Assembly: GCF_001902635.1 (NCBI RefSeq)
Contig: NZ_MJAO01000009.1
Coordinates: 62,001-126,000, forward strand
DNA: 64,000 nt
Source of the DNA: Serratia marcescens
GTDB lineage: Bacteria > Pseudomonadota > Gammaproteobacteria > Enterobacterales > Enterobacteriaceae
Direction: 5' to 3'
In this document: positions 55,794-64,000 of the stretch, piece by piece
Position numbering within the stretch: position 1 is the first letter of the stretch
Layout: each line of letters begins with the position of its first letter
Program-made: the position numbers and the translations under genes
Notes under the pieces: generated by a model
Told to the model about the DNA's origin: nothing
The model's database searches: none
What the model saw: the letters and a program-made list of their open reading frames with translations, nothing else

Positions 55794-56798
55794 ATGCGCA
55801 TTGGACACCACCAGCTTACTAATTGCCTGATTGCGGCCCCGATGGCCGGTATTACAGATCGCCCGTTCAGAACCCTCTGTCATGCAATGGGTGCTGGGAT
55901 GGCTGTATCCGAAATGCTCTCCTCCAACCCGGAGGTGTGGCGGACGGATAAGTCGCGTCTGCGTATGGTGCATAGCGATGAACCTGGGATCCGCTCCGTG
56001 CAGATTGCCGGATGCGATCCTGATGATATGGCCGCCGCCGCGCGTATCAACGTGGCCAGCGGCGCGCAGATCATCGACATCAATATGGGATGCCCTGCCA
56101 AAAAAGTGAACCGGAAGCTTGCCGGGTCCGCCTTGTTGCAGTACCCGGATCTGGTTAAACGGATCCTCCACGCGGTGGTTGACGCGGTGGATGTGCCGGT
56201 AACGCTGAAGATTCGCACCGGCTGGGCACCAGAGCATCGTAACTGTGTAGAGATTGCCCAACTGGCCGAACACTGTGGTATTCAGGCCCTGACGATTCAC
56301 GGCCGAACCCGCGCCTGTCTGTTTAACGGCGACGCGGAATACGACAGCATTCGGGCAGTTAAGCAGAGTGTTTCCATTCCGATTATCGCGAATGGGGATA
56401 TTACTGACCCGCATAAAGCCAGAGCAGTGCTCGACTACACCGGGGCCGACGCCCTGATGATAGGCCGCGCTGCTCAGGGGAGACCCTGGATCTTCCGGGA
56501 AATCCAGCATTATCTGGACACTGGGGAGCTGCTGCCGCCGATGCCACTTGGCGAGGTGAAGCGCTTGTTGATTGGGCACATTCGGGAATTGCACGGCTTC
56601 TATGGCCAAGGCAAGGGATTCCGGATTGCTCGTAAGCACGTGTCCTGGTATCTCCAGGAACACGCTCCGAATGACCAGTTTCGGCGCACATTCAACGCCA
56701 TAGAGGATGCCAGCGAACAGCTGGAGGCGTTGGAGGCATATTTCGAAAATCTTAGCGTAAAAAAAGAGCTGACAGAACTATGTTCGAACAACGCGTAA
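55794..56798 (+). CDS. dusB: DusB, tRNA-dihydrouridine synthase B
   Basis: 334-residue flavoenzyme reducing uridine 17 in tRNA D-loops. N-terminal TIM barrel begins [29 protein letters not shown]; catalytic Cys in [23 protein letters not shown] (near 100). Relative to E. coli (321 residues, ending at LEAYFEN) it carries a 13-residue extension ([13 protein letters not shown]) that overlaps the first 19 bases of fis. ATG 55794 is chosen over an earlier in-frame start because the promoter lies in between. Confidence 0.96.
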
Positions 56799-57076
56799 AT
56801 TCTGACGTACTGACCGTTTCTACCGTAAACTCACAAGATCAGGTGACTCAAAAGCCTCTGCGTGACTCGGTTAAACAAGCACTGAAGAACTATTTTGCTC
56901 AACTGAACGGTCAAGACGTAAATGACCTGTATGAGCTGGTACTGGCTGAAGTTGAACAGCCACTGTTGGACATGGTGATGCAATACACCCGTGGCAACCA
57001 GACCCGCGCCGCCCTGATGATGGGCATCAACCGCGGTACGCTGCGCAAGAAGCTGAAAAAATACGGCATGAACTGA
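56780..57076 (+). CDS. fis: Fis, nucleoid-associated regulator
   Basis: 98-residue factor for inversion stimulation, also an activator of rRNA promoters. Sequence is nearly invariant in enterics; the C-terminal helix-turn-helix [27 protein letters not shown] is intact. Its start lies inside the dusB 3' end (19-bp overlap), so translation is likely coupled. Followed by a terminator. Confidence 0.98.
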
Positions 57077-57100
57077 TACTAGTCAGTTAACGTGTTGAAA

Positions 57101-57140
57101 AGGCGCAACCTCGCAAGAGGCGGCGCCTTTTTCTTTTTGG
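57101..57140 (+). terminator. fis terminator
   Basis: Stem AGGCGC (57101-57106) with GCGCCT (57123-57128), inner CCTC-GCAA-GAGG hairpin, followed by TTTTTCTTTTT. Rho-independent type. Confidence 0.9.
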
Positions 57141-57154
57141 CGGGTTTGCGGACG

Positions 57155-57176
57155 AAAAAAAGGCCGCAGCGCGGCC
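57155..57176 (-). terminator. Terminator of the LEA-like gene (minus strand)
   Basis: Perfect stem GGCCGC (57162-57167) with GCGGCC (57171-57176), loop AGC. On the minus strand it is followed by seven T (57155-57161), so it ends the minus-strand gene at 57197. Confidence 0.9.
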
Positions 57177-57196
57177 CTTGTGGTGAAAGCGAGACC

Positions 57197-57538
57197 CTAC
57201 TCGGTCACTTTGTTTTTGAGGCTTTCCGCCCCTTGCTTGGTCTTATCCCAAGCCTTCTCCGTACCCTGTTTGGTGGAGTGCCAGGCCTTTTGCGAGCCTT
57301 CACTCACTTTGCTGCCGACGCTGTCGCTTTTGCCTTCGGCGGCGTGCTTGGCTTTCAGCTTCAGCTCTTCACCTTTGTCCTGAGACTGGTGCAGCTTTTC
57401 TTTGGCGGTATCCGCCCCTTTGTGCGCTTCGGCAACGACTTCGTTGCTGGCGTGAGCGGCGGTGTCGGTCGCGGTCTCAGCGGCGAACACCGGGGAAGCG
57501 AGCAGCAGTGCAGACAAGGCAATGATTGATTTCTTCAT
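57197..57538 (-). CDS. Small exported LEA-like, Lys/Ala-rich protein
   Basis: 113-residue protein. Signal peptide MKKSIIALSALLLASPVFAA, cleaved before ETATDTAA. The mature part is highly charged and amphipathic (KGADTAKEKLHQSQDKGEELKLKAKHAA) and ends in repeated 11-mer-like units (SQKAWHSTKQGTEKAWDKTKQGAESLKNKV), as in LEA-type and YtxH/ElaB-like helical proteins. It may protect envelope components under stress. ATG 57538 follows GAGGGAC; earlier starts lack a signal peptide. No assigned family. Confidence 0.8.
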   Translation of the reverse strand: MKKSIIALSALLLASPVFAAETATDTAAHASNEVVAEAHKGADTAKEKLHQSQDKGEELKLKAKHAAEGKSDSVGSKVSEGSQKAWHSTKQGTEKAWDKTKQGAESLKNKVTE

Positions 57539-57782
57539 AAGTCCCTCTTTTCTCAGATACGTGCCATTCGTCATGAAACAAGATGGCACAAAAGCTCCGT
57601 TTAGCGATTTAAGAATAGGACTAAAACCCAATAATTCGATATAAAATTTTATTGTTGATAAGTTTATTGATGTTTCATGTTGCAGTAAAAATCAGGCAAA
57701 CAGCACGAAAAAGTTAAATTTTTCTTGTCACAAAACTATAATTTGTACGAAATTTTAACAAGTACTAACAGGGATGGATTCT

Positions 57783-58688
57783 ATGGTTGCCGTCATCATC
57801 ATCGGCATTTTCATCATCAGCTTCCTCTATGCCCACTCCCGCGGCAAAGAGAAACAAAAGGTGACCCGCCAACTGTTCGATCACTCCACGTTCATGGGGC
57901 CGATCAACATGTTTATGACCGGTTTCTCCCGTTTGCCCGCCAAACAGCCCTATTTCGACGAGAAAGGCTTCCCGGAACTGCAAACGCTGACCGACAACTG
58001 GCAGGTGATCCGCGAAGAAGCGGTGCGCCTGCAGGATCACATCAAAAAAGCGCAGTCGCACAACGACGCCGGGTTCAACACCTTCTTCAAACGCGGCTGG
58101 AAACGTTTTTATCTGAAGTGGTACAGCGACAGCCACCCTTCAGCGCAAACGCTGTGTCCGCAAACCGTCGAGTTGCTCAACCGCATTCCGTCGGTCAAGG
58201 CGGCGATGTTCGCCGAACTGCCGGCCGGCAGCCATCTGGGTAAACACCGCGACCCTTACGCCGGTTCGGTGCGCTATCACCTGGGGCTGATGACCCCCAA
58301 CGACGATAGCTGCTTCATCGAAGTGGACGGCGAGCAACACAGCTGGCGCGACGGCCAGGCGGTGATCTTCGACGAAACCTACGTGCACTGGGCGCAGAAC
58401 GCCACCGACCAGACGCGCATCATCCTGTTTTGCGACGTCGAGCGGCCGATGAAATGGCGCTGGGCGCAGGCGGTCAACCACTGGGTCGGCGCCACGCTGA
58501 TGTCGGCGGCCAGCTCGCCGAACGACGACCAGGACCGCACCGGCGGCATCAACCGCATCTTCAAGTACGTCAACGCGGTGCGCGACGCCGGCCAGCGCCT
58601 GAAAGCACGCAATCGCCGAGGTTACTACCTGCTGAAATGGCTGGTGATCGCCGCAATTTTCGCCGCAATCATCCTCCCCAGCCTGTAA
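57783..58688 (+). CDS. lpxO: LpxO, lipid A 2-hydroxylase (Fe2+/2-oxoglutarate dioxygenase)
   Basis: 301-residue inner-membrane enzyme that makes 2-hydroxymyristate on lipid A. Terminal membrane anchors occur at both ends (VAVIIIGIFIISFLYA; LLKWLVIAAIFAAIILP). The aspartyl/asparaginyl hydroxylase core holds the iron ligands in LGKHRDPYAGSVRYHLGL (His, Asp, near 150) and YVHWAQNATDQTRIILFCDVERP (His near 200). ATG 57783 has AGGGATGG at a good distance; ATG 57774 is 9 bp earlier and too close to the ribosome-binding site. Acts on lipid A along with the next gene. Confidence 0.93.
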   Translation: MVAVIIIGIFIISFLYAHSRGKEKQKVTRQLFDHSTFMGPINMFMTGFSRLPAKQPYFDEKGFPELQTLTDNWQVIREEAVRLQDHIKKAQSHNDAGFNTFFKRGWKRFYLKWYSDSHPSAQTLCPQTVELLNRIPSVKAAMFAELPAGSHLGKHRDPYAGSVRYHLGLMTPNDDSCFIEVDGEQHSWRDGQAVIFDETYVHWAQNATDQTRIILFCDVERPMKWRWAQAVNHWVGATLMSAASSPNDDQDRTGGINRIFKYVNAVRDAGQRLKARNRRGYYLLKWLVIAAIFAAIILPSL

Positions 58689-58989
58689 ACCGCGCCGATC
58701 TTCAACTCTGGGGCAACGCGAATGAGAATATTCGCATGCCCCTCTTCCTTTGTACCCCGTACCCTGTGCTAGCATAAGCATTCCTAGAGCCGCCTCCGCT
58801 GGCCAACAGCTATCCCTCCGAAGCCTGATAGCAGCGCAAACCGCCCTTCGAATGTAAATGTTTAGTCAATTATGGAATCCTGACTAAACCCTGGTCGTGC
58901 CCGGGTGTCTGAGTGTTGTATCGCTATCGAGTGGATCCTTTATGCGTTACAGGTGCTACCCCCTTTAACAACGCATAAAACGAGTTCCT
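58689..58989. promoter_or_regulatory. Leader region upstream of lpxP
   Basis: 301 bp without a supported gene. Its last part forms a perfect 10-bp stem: TTTATGCGTT (58939-58948) with AACGCATAAA (58970-58979), ending just 10 bp before the lpxP ATG and next to the presumed ribosome-binding site. An AT-rich stem at this place could act as a translational switch, for example a thermosensor. That is a hypothesis. Confidence 0.55.
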
Positions 58990-59910
58990 ATGAAGCCTGC
59001 AAAAGCATTTCAACTGGCCCTGCTGCACCCGCGCTACTGGCTGACCTGGTTTGGTCTGGCCCTGCTGTTCCTGCTGGTACAGCTCCCCTACCCGCTGCTC
59101 AACCGGTTAGGGGTATGGATGGGGCGCACTTCGATGCGTTTTCTCAAGCGCCGCGTCGCCATCACCCGCCGCAACCTTGAACTGTGCTTCCCCGAGATGG
59201 ACGACGCGCAGCGCGAGCGCAAAGTGGTGGGCAACTTCGAATCCCTCGGCATGGGCCTGCTGGAAACCGGCATGGCCTGGTTTTGGCCGGATAAACGCGT
59301 CAAACGTTGGTTCAACGTCTCCGGCATCCATCACCTCAAAGCGGCTCAGCGTGACAAGCGCGGCGTGCTGGTGATCGGCGTGCACTTTATGTCGCTGGAG
59401 CTGGGCGGCCGGGCGATGGGGCTGTGCCAGCCGATGATGGCGATGTACCGCCCGCATAACAACAAGGCGATGGAGTGGGCGCAGACCAAGGGCCGCATGC
59501 GTTCCAACAAGGCGATGATCGATCGCAAGGATCTGCGCGGCATGGTGCACGCACTCAAGCGCGGCGAAGCAGTGTGGTTTGCGCCGGATCAGGACTACGG
59601 CCCGCGCGGCAGCGTATTCGCCCCGCTGTTCGCCGTCGATCAGGCCGCCACTACCAGCGGTACCTTTATGCTGGCGCGCATGGCCAACCCGGCGCTGGTG
59701 CCGGTGGTGCTGATCCGCCGCGAATGCGGCCGCGGTTACGATCTGCTGATTCAGCCGGCGCTGGAAGACTACCCGCTCAGCGACGAACAGGCAGCGGCAG
59801 CCTACATGAACAAAGTGATCGAGAAAGAGATCATGCGGGCGCCGGAACAGTATCTGTGGCTGCACCGACGTTTCAAAACCCGGCCGGTCGGCGCGCCTTC
59901 GCTGTACTGA
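58990..59910 (+). CDS. lpxP: LpxP/LpxL-type lipid A acyltransferase
   Basis: 306-residue late acyltransferase of lipid A with an N-terminal membrane segment. The HX4(D/E) motif is in [12 protein letters not shown] (near 136), followed by [40 protein letters not shown] and the end [32 protein letters not shown]. These regions match E. coli LpxP (palmitoleoyl, cold-induced) better than LpxL. A second lpxL-like gene probably lies elsewhere. Transcribed alone with a terminator at 59927. Confidence 0.9.
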   Translation: MKPAKAFQLALLHPRYWLTWFGLALLFLLVQLPYPLLNRLGVWMGRTSMRFLKRRVAITRRNLELCFPEMDDAQRERKVVGNFESLGMGLLETGMAWFWPDKRVKRWFNVSGIHHLKAAQRDKRGVLVIGVHFMSLELGGRAMGLCQPMMAMYRPHNNKAMEWAQTKGRMRSNKAMIDRKDLRGMVHALKRGEAVWFAPDQDYGPRGSVFAPLFAVDQAATTSGTFMLARMANPALVPVVLIRRECGRGYDLLIQPALEDYPLSDEQAAAAYMNKVIEKEIMRAPEQYLWLHRRFKTRPVGAPSLY

Positions 59911-59926
59911 TTGCCCTCACTTCCCC

Positions 59927-59950
59927 GCCCGGCCTGCGCCGGGCTTTTTT
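59927..59950 (+). terminator. lpxP terminator
   Basis: Perfect stem GCCCGGC (59927-59933) with GCCGGGC (59938-59944), loop CTGC, followed by six T. Canonical. Confidence 0.93.
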
Positions 59951-60030
59951 GTGCGCCGCTTGCAAAAAGCGGCGGCTCAAAAGCCCGCTTTCCTGTAATC
60001 TCCTTTTTTACCCGCACAGGAAAGGAAATG

Positions 60031-60726
60031 ATGAAAGCTCAAGTCCGCATTGCTCTGGTCGGTGATTACAACCCGCAAGCCGTGGCCCATCAGGCCATCC
60101 CCGTGGCGCTCCAGCTCACCGCCGCCCACCTCGACATCGACGTGCAACCCCAGTGGCTGCCGACCGAAACCCTGACCTCCCCCAACGCCCTGCAAGATTT
60201 CGACGCCATCTGGGTGGTGCCGGGCAGCCCGTACCGTTATGACGACGGCGCCTTTATGGCGATCCGCCATGCGCGGGAGAACGACGTGCCGTTCCTCGGC
60301 TCCTGCGGCGGTTTTCAATACGCCATCGTCGAGTATGCCCGCAACGTGATGGGCTGGCACGACGCCGGCCATGCGGAAACCGACAGCGGCGGCCGGCTGG
60401 TGATCGCCCCGCTGAGCTGCTCGCTGGTGGAAAAAACCGGCGACATCGTTTTCCAACCCGGCACCCGTGCCGCACAGGCCTACGGCAGCCTGAACAGCCA
60501 TGAAGGCTACCACTGCAACTTCGGCGTTAATCCAGAGTTCGTCGCCGATCTGCAGCGCTATCCGTTGATCATCAGCGGCCACGACGCCGAAGGCGACGTG
60601 CGCGCTATCGAGCTGCCGGGCCGGCGTTTTTACGCCGCCACACTGTTCCAGTCAGAGCGCAGCGCGCTGCGCGGCGCGCTTTCGCCGCTGGTGGTGGAGC
60701 TGATCAAGACCGCCGCCGCCGGATAA
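60031..60726 (+). CDS. Class I glutamine amidotransferase-like protein (CTP synthase C-terminal-like)
   Basis: 231-residue protein with a triad-type glutamine amidotransferase fold. The nucleophile elbow is VPFLGSCGGFQYAIVEYARNVMG (Cys near 95), and His/Glu sites could be those in LNSHEGYHCNFGVNPEF and near the end. Similar stand-alone proteins are annotated as CTP synthase C-terminal-region-related. The synthetase domain is absent, so the acceptor is unknown. ATG 60031 is one of two adjacent ATGs after AGGAAAGGAA. It ends in a strong terminator. Confidence 0.8.
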   Translation: MKAQVRIALVGDYNPQAVAHQAIPVALQLTAAHLDIDVQPQWLPTETLTSPNALQDFDAIWVVPGSPYRYDDGAFMAIRHARENDVPFLGSCGGFQYAIVEYARNVMGWHDAGHAETDSGGRLVIAPLSCSLVEKTGDIVFQPGTRAAQAYGSLNSHEGYHCNFGVNPEFVADLQRYPLIISGHDAEGDVRAIELPGRRFYAATLFQSERSALRGALSPLVVELIKTAAAG

Positions 60727-60758
60727 CGCCCTATTTCCCTGCAATCGGGGCAGCACCG

Positions 60759-60791
60759 CCGCAGCGAGACACGGCTCTCGCTGCGGTTTTT
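60759..60791 (+). terminator. Terminator of the amidotransferase-like gene
   Basis: Perfect 11-bp stem CCGCAGCGAGA (60759-60769) with TCTCGCTGCGG (60776-60786), loop CACGGC, followed by five T. Confidence 0.93.
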
Positions 60792-61426
60792 CATGCCGAA
60801 TAATAATCAACGGCAATTCCCTGTGTTTATCATCTCATTAAAGTTAATCGATTAATTGCCAAATAACGGATTATTCATCCCAACTTAATTTAATCGTCAC
60901 ACTGGCATAACTGTTAATAGCAACATTAAAGATATAGCAATGCATAAACCCGTAATAAGAGCGTATCTATTATTGTATTTAGAATAATATAACATAAGAA
61001 ATTCTTTATAATTTTTTATGATTCAGTCCGTTAGCTTCTCCAGATAACCGATAATCCATACCCTGCCAAATGTGCCACCATTTTCTCCCGCCCACTTCCC
61101 CTGGTGGCCCCCCTCTCTTTATCCATACGCAAACAAAGAAAAAACAATCACATGTATGGATTCCCCCATTCAACAAACCCACCCACAGCAGCCTTCACCC
61201 ATGATTAATCCCCATACAAATAAATATCATATAATTAGTTTATATAGTGATTAATACGAAATCATTAATCCAGAAACAAATTAATTCTAAATAATCCCGC
61301 AAAACCATTAAAAATATTTAATGTAAAAACAGGCCAACTTAATAACCACCTTTTATAATGTTCGAGTGCTTGGCGACTGCTCATTTTATTTAAGCCGATT
61401 AATTCCTTATTTTTGGAGGTGGTTCC
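60792..61426. promoter_or_regulatory. AT-rich upstream region of the NRPS gene
   Basis: About 635 bp with no supported gene. The DNA is AT-rich compared with both neighbours. A -10-type TATAAT lies at 61354-61359, about 67 bp before the GTG start, with a poor -35. An 8-bp inverted repeat ATCCATAC (61121-61128) / GTATGGAT (61154-61161) occurs, with a related CCATAC near 61050. Regulation of surfactant NRPS genes in Serratia is complex and this region is a likely target, but no site was identified. Confidence 0.5.
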
Positions 61427-64000
61427 GTGTCCGCTTATTCCTTGACGACCGTGCAACAAGCCGTATGGCTCGACCAATCTTTAAACCCCGACATCCCCTT
61501 ATATAACGTGGGGTGTTTATGGCGCGTAGCGCGCGAGATTTCGCTGCCGCTGTTTCAAGAAGCCATACGGCAAATACAGCAACAACATGATGCGCTGCAA
61601 ACCACGCTGAAAGAGACGCCGCAAGGCATCACTCAGGAAACCCGCGCTCAGGCCTACATCGACCTGCACTACCACGATTTCTCACAGCGGCAAAATGCCG
61701 CCGGCCAGGCAGAAGAACACCTGCGCACCCAATTCCTGCAGCCTTACTCACTGTATGACGGCCTGCTTTGGCGCTGCCATCTGGTTAAAATCAGCGAATC
61801 CGGCACGCTATGGCTGCTCGCCGCCCATCACCTGATTGCGGACGGTACTTCGATCTCCCTGCTGAGCAAAATGATCATGGATCGCTACAAGCAATTAAAA
61901 GCAGGGGAAAAAAGCGAAGCTACCGGGTCGCGCTATCAAGATTTCGTCATCAGCGATCGAACCTATCAACAGTCGCCGCGCTACGAGCGCGACCGCGATT
62001 TTTGGTTGGAACGCTTCACCAACGCGCCGCCCTCCCTGCTGGAGCGCCGCCAAAATCACTGCGAGCAGCACACCTATCCCAGCAGCCAGATAACCAAGCG
62101 TTTGCCACGCGAGCGCTTCCTTCAGTTGGAGCAATACGCCGCCGCGCAGGGTGGGTCTGCGATGCATTTTCTGAGCGCCCTGCTGGCCACCTGGTTCGCG
62201 CGGATTTGGCAAACCGACCAACTGACTCTGGGCGTGCCGGTACATAACCGCAGCACCGCCGAGCATAAGCAGACATTGGGCATGTTTTCCTCGATGATCC
62301 CGCTGCGCATCACGGTGGATCCACAACAGCCCTTCGGCCACTTGCTGCGACAAATCGGCGGCGAGCTGCGCCAATGCTATCGCCACCAGCGTTTCCCTAT
62401 CGCCGAACTCAACCGCCGCTTAAACCTGCATCAACAGGGGCGGCGCCAACTGTTCGACATCAGCTTTTCACTGGAGACGTTCCCGACCGACATCGAGTTG
62501 GAAGGCAGCCCGTTCAAGGTTGAAAGCCTGCACCACGGTCAGGAACAACAACCCATCAGCATTTACCTGCGCCATTACCATCCGGGCGACGATCCGCTGT
62601 TGGAGTTTAACCTCAATCAGGCCTGGTTCAGCCCGGAAGACGGTGAACGTATCGCCACCCGCCTATTGCAACTGCTGGACACGCTGCTGGAGGGCGATCC
62701 GGCATTGCCGCTGGGGCAATTGCCGTTGTTGTTGCCGCAGGAAAGGCAGCAAATCTTCCACCAATGGAATAATACCCGGCAAACGTGGGCGGACATGCCG
62801 CAAGGCGTACATCAATTCTTAGAGCGACAGGCCGCGCTGACGCCGGAGGCACCGGCGCTGTGCGACGAAAACCACGAGATCAGCTATCAACAGCTGAATC
62901 AGCGGGCTAACCGCCTGGCCGCATTTCTTCGGCTGCAGGGCCTGCAGCCCGACGATCGCATCGCGGTATGCGTCAACCGCAGTCCGGACATGGTGATCGC
63001 GCTGTACGCCATACTGAAGGCGGGTGTCGCCTATGTGCCGCTCGATCCCGACTATCCGCAAGACCGTCTGCGCCACATGCTGCAAGATTGCGGCGCCAGA
63101 TTCGTTCTGATCGATGATGGCGGCGAACATGCTCTGCATTCCCTGCGCGACATCGCCGTGCCGCGGCTGCACCTGCAGCGCGAAAGTTATCTGTGGCGGC
63201 AAGCGTCGGAGAGCAACCCGCCGCCGCTGGCCGCCGATCCGCAGCGCAGCCTGGCCTATGTGATTTACACCTCCGGTTCGACGGGTAAACCCAAAGGGGT
63301 GATGAACGAGCATCGCGGGGTGATCAACCGTTTACTGTGGATGCAGCAGGCCTATCCGCTGACGCCGGGTGACGTCGTGCTGCAGAAGACACCGTTCAGC
63401 TTCGATGTCTCGGTCTGGGAGTTTTTCTGGCCGATGATGGTCGGCGCCCGGCTGGCCATCGCCAAACCGGGTGGCCACCAGGAACCGGATTATCTCAGCG
63501 CCTGCATTGCGCAACACGGCGTCACCACGCTGCATTTCGTGCCCTCGATGCTGCAACTGTTTTTGCGCCACGGCGATATGGCGCAGTGCGGCACCCTGAA
63601 GCGCATCATGTGCAGCGGCGAAGCATTGCCGCTCGCCACGGTGCAACGCTGCCTGCAGCAGTTGCCACAGGCGGAACTGCACAACCTCTACGGCCCGACA
63701 GAAGCCGCCGTAGACGTTTCCAGCTGGCAATGTCTGCCCGATGATCCACGTCCTCTGGTGCCGATCGGTAAACCGATCGCCAATACTCAGCTCCATATTC
63801 TGGACAGCCAACTGCAACCGCTGCCGCCCGGCGTCGCCGGTGAATTGCATATCGGCGGCATTCAGGTCGCCCGCGGTTATCTGAACCGCGCGGAGCTGAG
63901 CGCCGAACGCTTTATCGCCGATCCTTTCAGCCTCGATCCACGGGCGCGCCTGTATAAAACCGGCGATCTGGCGCGTTGGTTGCCGGATGGCAACATCGAA
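61427..64000 (+). CDS. swrW: NRPS, condensation-adenylation part (probable serrawettin W1 synthetase), 3' truncated by the window
   Basis: 858 codons are visible; the frame is open at the window end. The GTG start at 61427 has a perfect GGAGGT site 6 bp before it. Residues about 5-430 are a condensation domain with catalytic HHLIADG at 134-140, used here likely to join a fatty acyl group to serine. An adenylation domain begins near 460, with core A3 YTSGSTGKPKG (about 614-624) and YGPTEAA. Its pocket residues read, by alignment to GrsA, D-V-W-H-M-S-L-V-D, very close to the serine code of EntF. This fits SwrW, a single C-A-T-TE module for serrawettin W1. EntF is the alternative, but no enterobactin genes are seen beside it. 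Confidence 0.75.
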   Translation, partial: MSAYSLTTVQQAVWLDQSLNPDIPLYNVGCLWRVAREISLPLFQEAIRQIQQQHDALQTTLKETPQGITQETRAQAYIDLHYHDFSQRQNAAGQAEEHLRTQFLQPYSLYDGLLWRCHLVKISESGTLWLLAAHHLIADGTSISLLSKMIMDRYKQLKAGEKSEATGSRYQDFVISDRTYQQSPRYERDRDFWLERFTNAPPSLLERRQNHCEQHTYPSSQITKRLPRERFLQLEQYAAAQGGSAMHFLSALLATWFARIWQTDQLTLGVPVHNRSTAEHKQTLGMFSSMIPLRITVDPQQPFGHLLRQIGGELRQCYRHQRFPIAELNRRLNLHQQGRRQLFDISFSLETFPTDIELEGSPFKVESLHHGQEQQPISIYLRHYHPGDDPLLEFNLNQAWFSPEDGERIATRLLQLLDTLLEGDPALPLGQLPLLLPQERQQIFHQWNNTRQTWADMPQGVHQFLERQAALTPEAPALCDENHEISYQQLNQRANRLAAFLRLQGLQPDDRIAVCVNRSPDMVIALYAILKAGVAYVPLDPDYPQDRLRHMLQDCGARFVLIDDGGEHALHSLRDIAVPRLHLQRESYLWRQASESNPPPLAADPQRSLAYVIYTSGSTGKPKGVMNEHRGVINRLLWMQQAYPLTPGDVVLQKTPFSFDVSVWEFFWPMMVGARLAIAKPGGHQEPDYLSACIAQHGVTTLHFVPSMLQLFLRHGDMAQCGTLKRIMCSGEALPLATVQRCLQQLPQAELHNLYGPTEAAVDVSSWQCLPDDPRPLVPIGKPIANTQLHILDSQLQPLPPGVAGELHIGGIQVARGYLNRAELSAERFIADPFSLDPRARLYKTGDLARWLPDGNIE

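Noticed and set aside
61072-61254. 60-codon open frame in the AT-rich region before the NRPS gene
   Set aside because: No ribosome-binding site, Pro/His/Gln-rich random-looking sequence, and no relatives recognised.
61427-64000. Enterobactin synthase component EntF
   Set aside because: Serine code also fits EntF, but the N terminus differs from EntF as recalled and no siderophore genes are adjacent. Kept as an alternative only.

Overview
The window is a 64 kb stretch of a GC-rich (roughly 60 %) enterobacterial chromosome. Gene content, protein sequences and gene order fit Serratia, most likely S. marcescens or a close relative. Much of it follows the E. coli 70-73 min backbone: lptA-lptB-rpoN-hpf-ptsN-rapZ-npr at the left; aaeBAX-aaeR, tldD, yhdP-rng-maf-mreDCB-csrD-acuI, aroQ-accBC-yhdT-panF-prmA-dusB-fis on the right. 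Blocks not found there in E. coli lie between these core pieces.

Left part (1-4668): LPS export (lptA end, lptB), sigma-54, hibernation factor and the nitrogen-PTS genes ptsN-rapZ-npr. First accessory block (4966-14658): a higBA toxin-antitoxin pair with its own promoter and operator, then a minus-strand catabolic cluster. That cluster has a PRD/EIIB/EIIA-type regulator, an exported lactonase-like beta-propeller, a KDPG-type aldolase, a SelA-fold PLP enzyme, an amidohydrolase, two membrane proteins of unknown function (DUF4310, DUF4311), two small soluble proteins (DUF4312, SFCGS family) and a stand-alone PRD protein. It matches a rare conserved cluster also known from Enterococcus faecalis and Aeromonas. 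It is the best candidate here for an undescribed transport-catabolic system, probably for an amino-sugar acid derivative.

Middle part (15082-24000): rnk; a minus-strand operon of FAD enzyme, formyltransferase and TauE/SafE permease next to an AraC regulator; cytochrome b562; pmbA (tldE); a second toxin-antitoxin pair; darP; and an exported barnase-type RNase next to its barstar-type inhibitor. Then come the aromatic-acid efflux genes aaeXAB and aaeR (24262-28602). Another accessory block (28593-33566) follows: a zinc-ribbon/membrane protein pair under a perfect MerR-type operator, a nucleoside hydrolase, a PglL/WaaL-type O-antigen ligase-like protein behind an AT-rich region, and a CDP-diacylglycerol pyrophosphatase lipoprotein.

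Right part (33728-64000): tldD, a nitrilase-type amidase, yhdP, RNase G, maf, the cell-shape genes mreDCB, csrD, acuI, the periplasmic methionine sulfoxide reductase msrPQ, fatty acid precursor genes aroQ/accB/accC, panF, prmA, dusB-fis, a small exported LEA-like protein, two lipid A modification genes (lpxO, lpxP), a class I amidotransferase-like protein and, behind 700 bp of AT-rich DNA, the first 858 codons of a single-module-type NRPS predicted to activate serine. That NRPS is most likely serrawettin W1 synthetase (swrW). No tRNA, rRNA, CRISPR array, insertion sequence or prophage was seen. Two copies of a dispersed, roughly 125 bp palindromic repeat were found (about 8957-9085 and 42029-42155).
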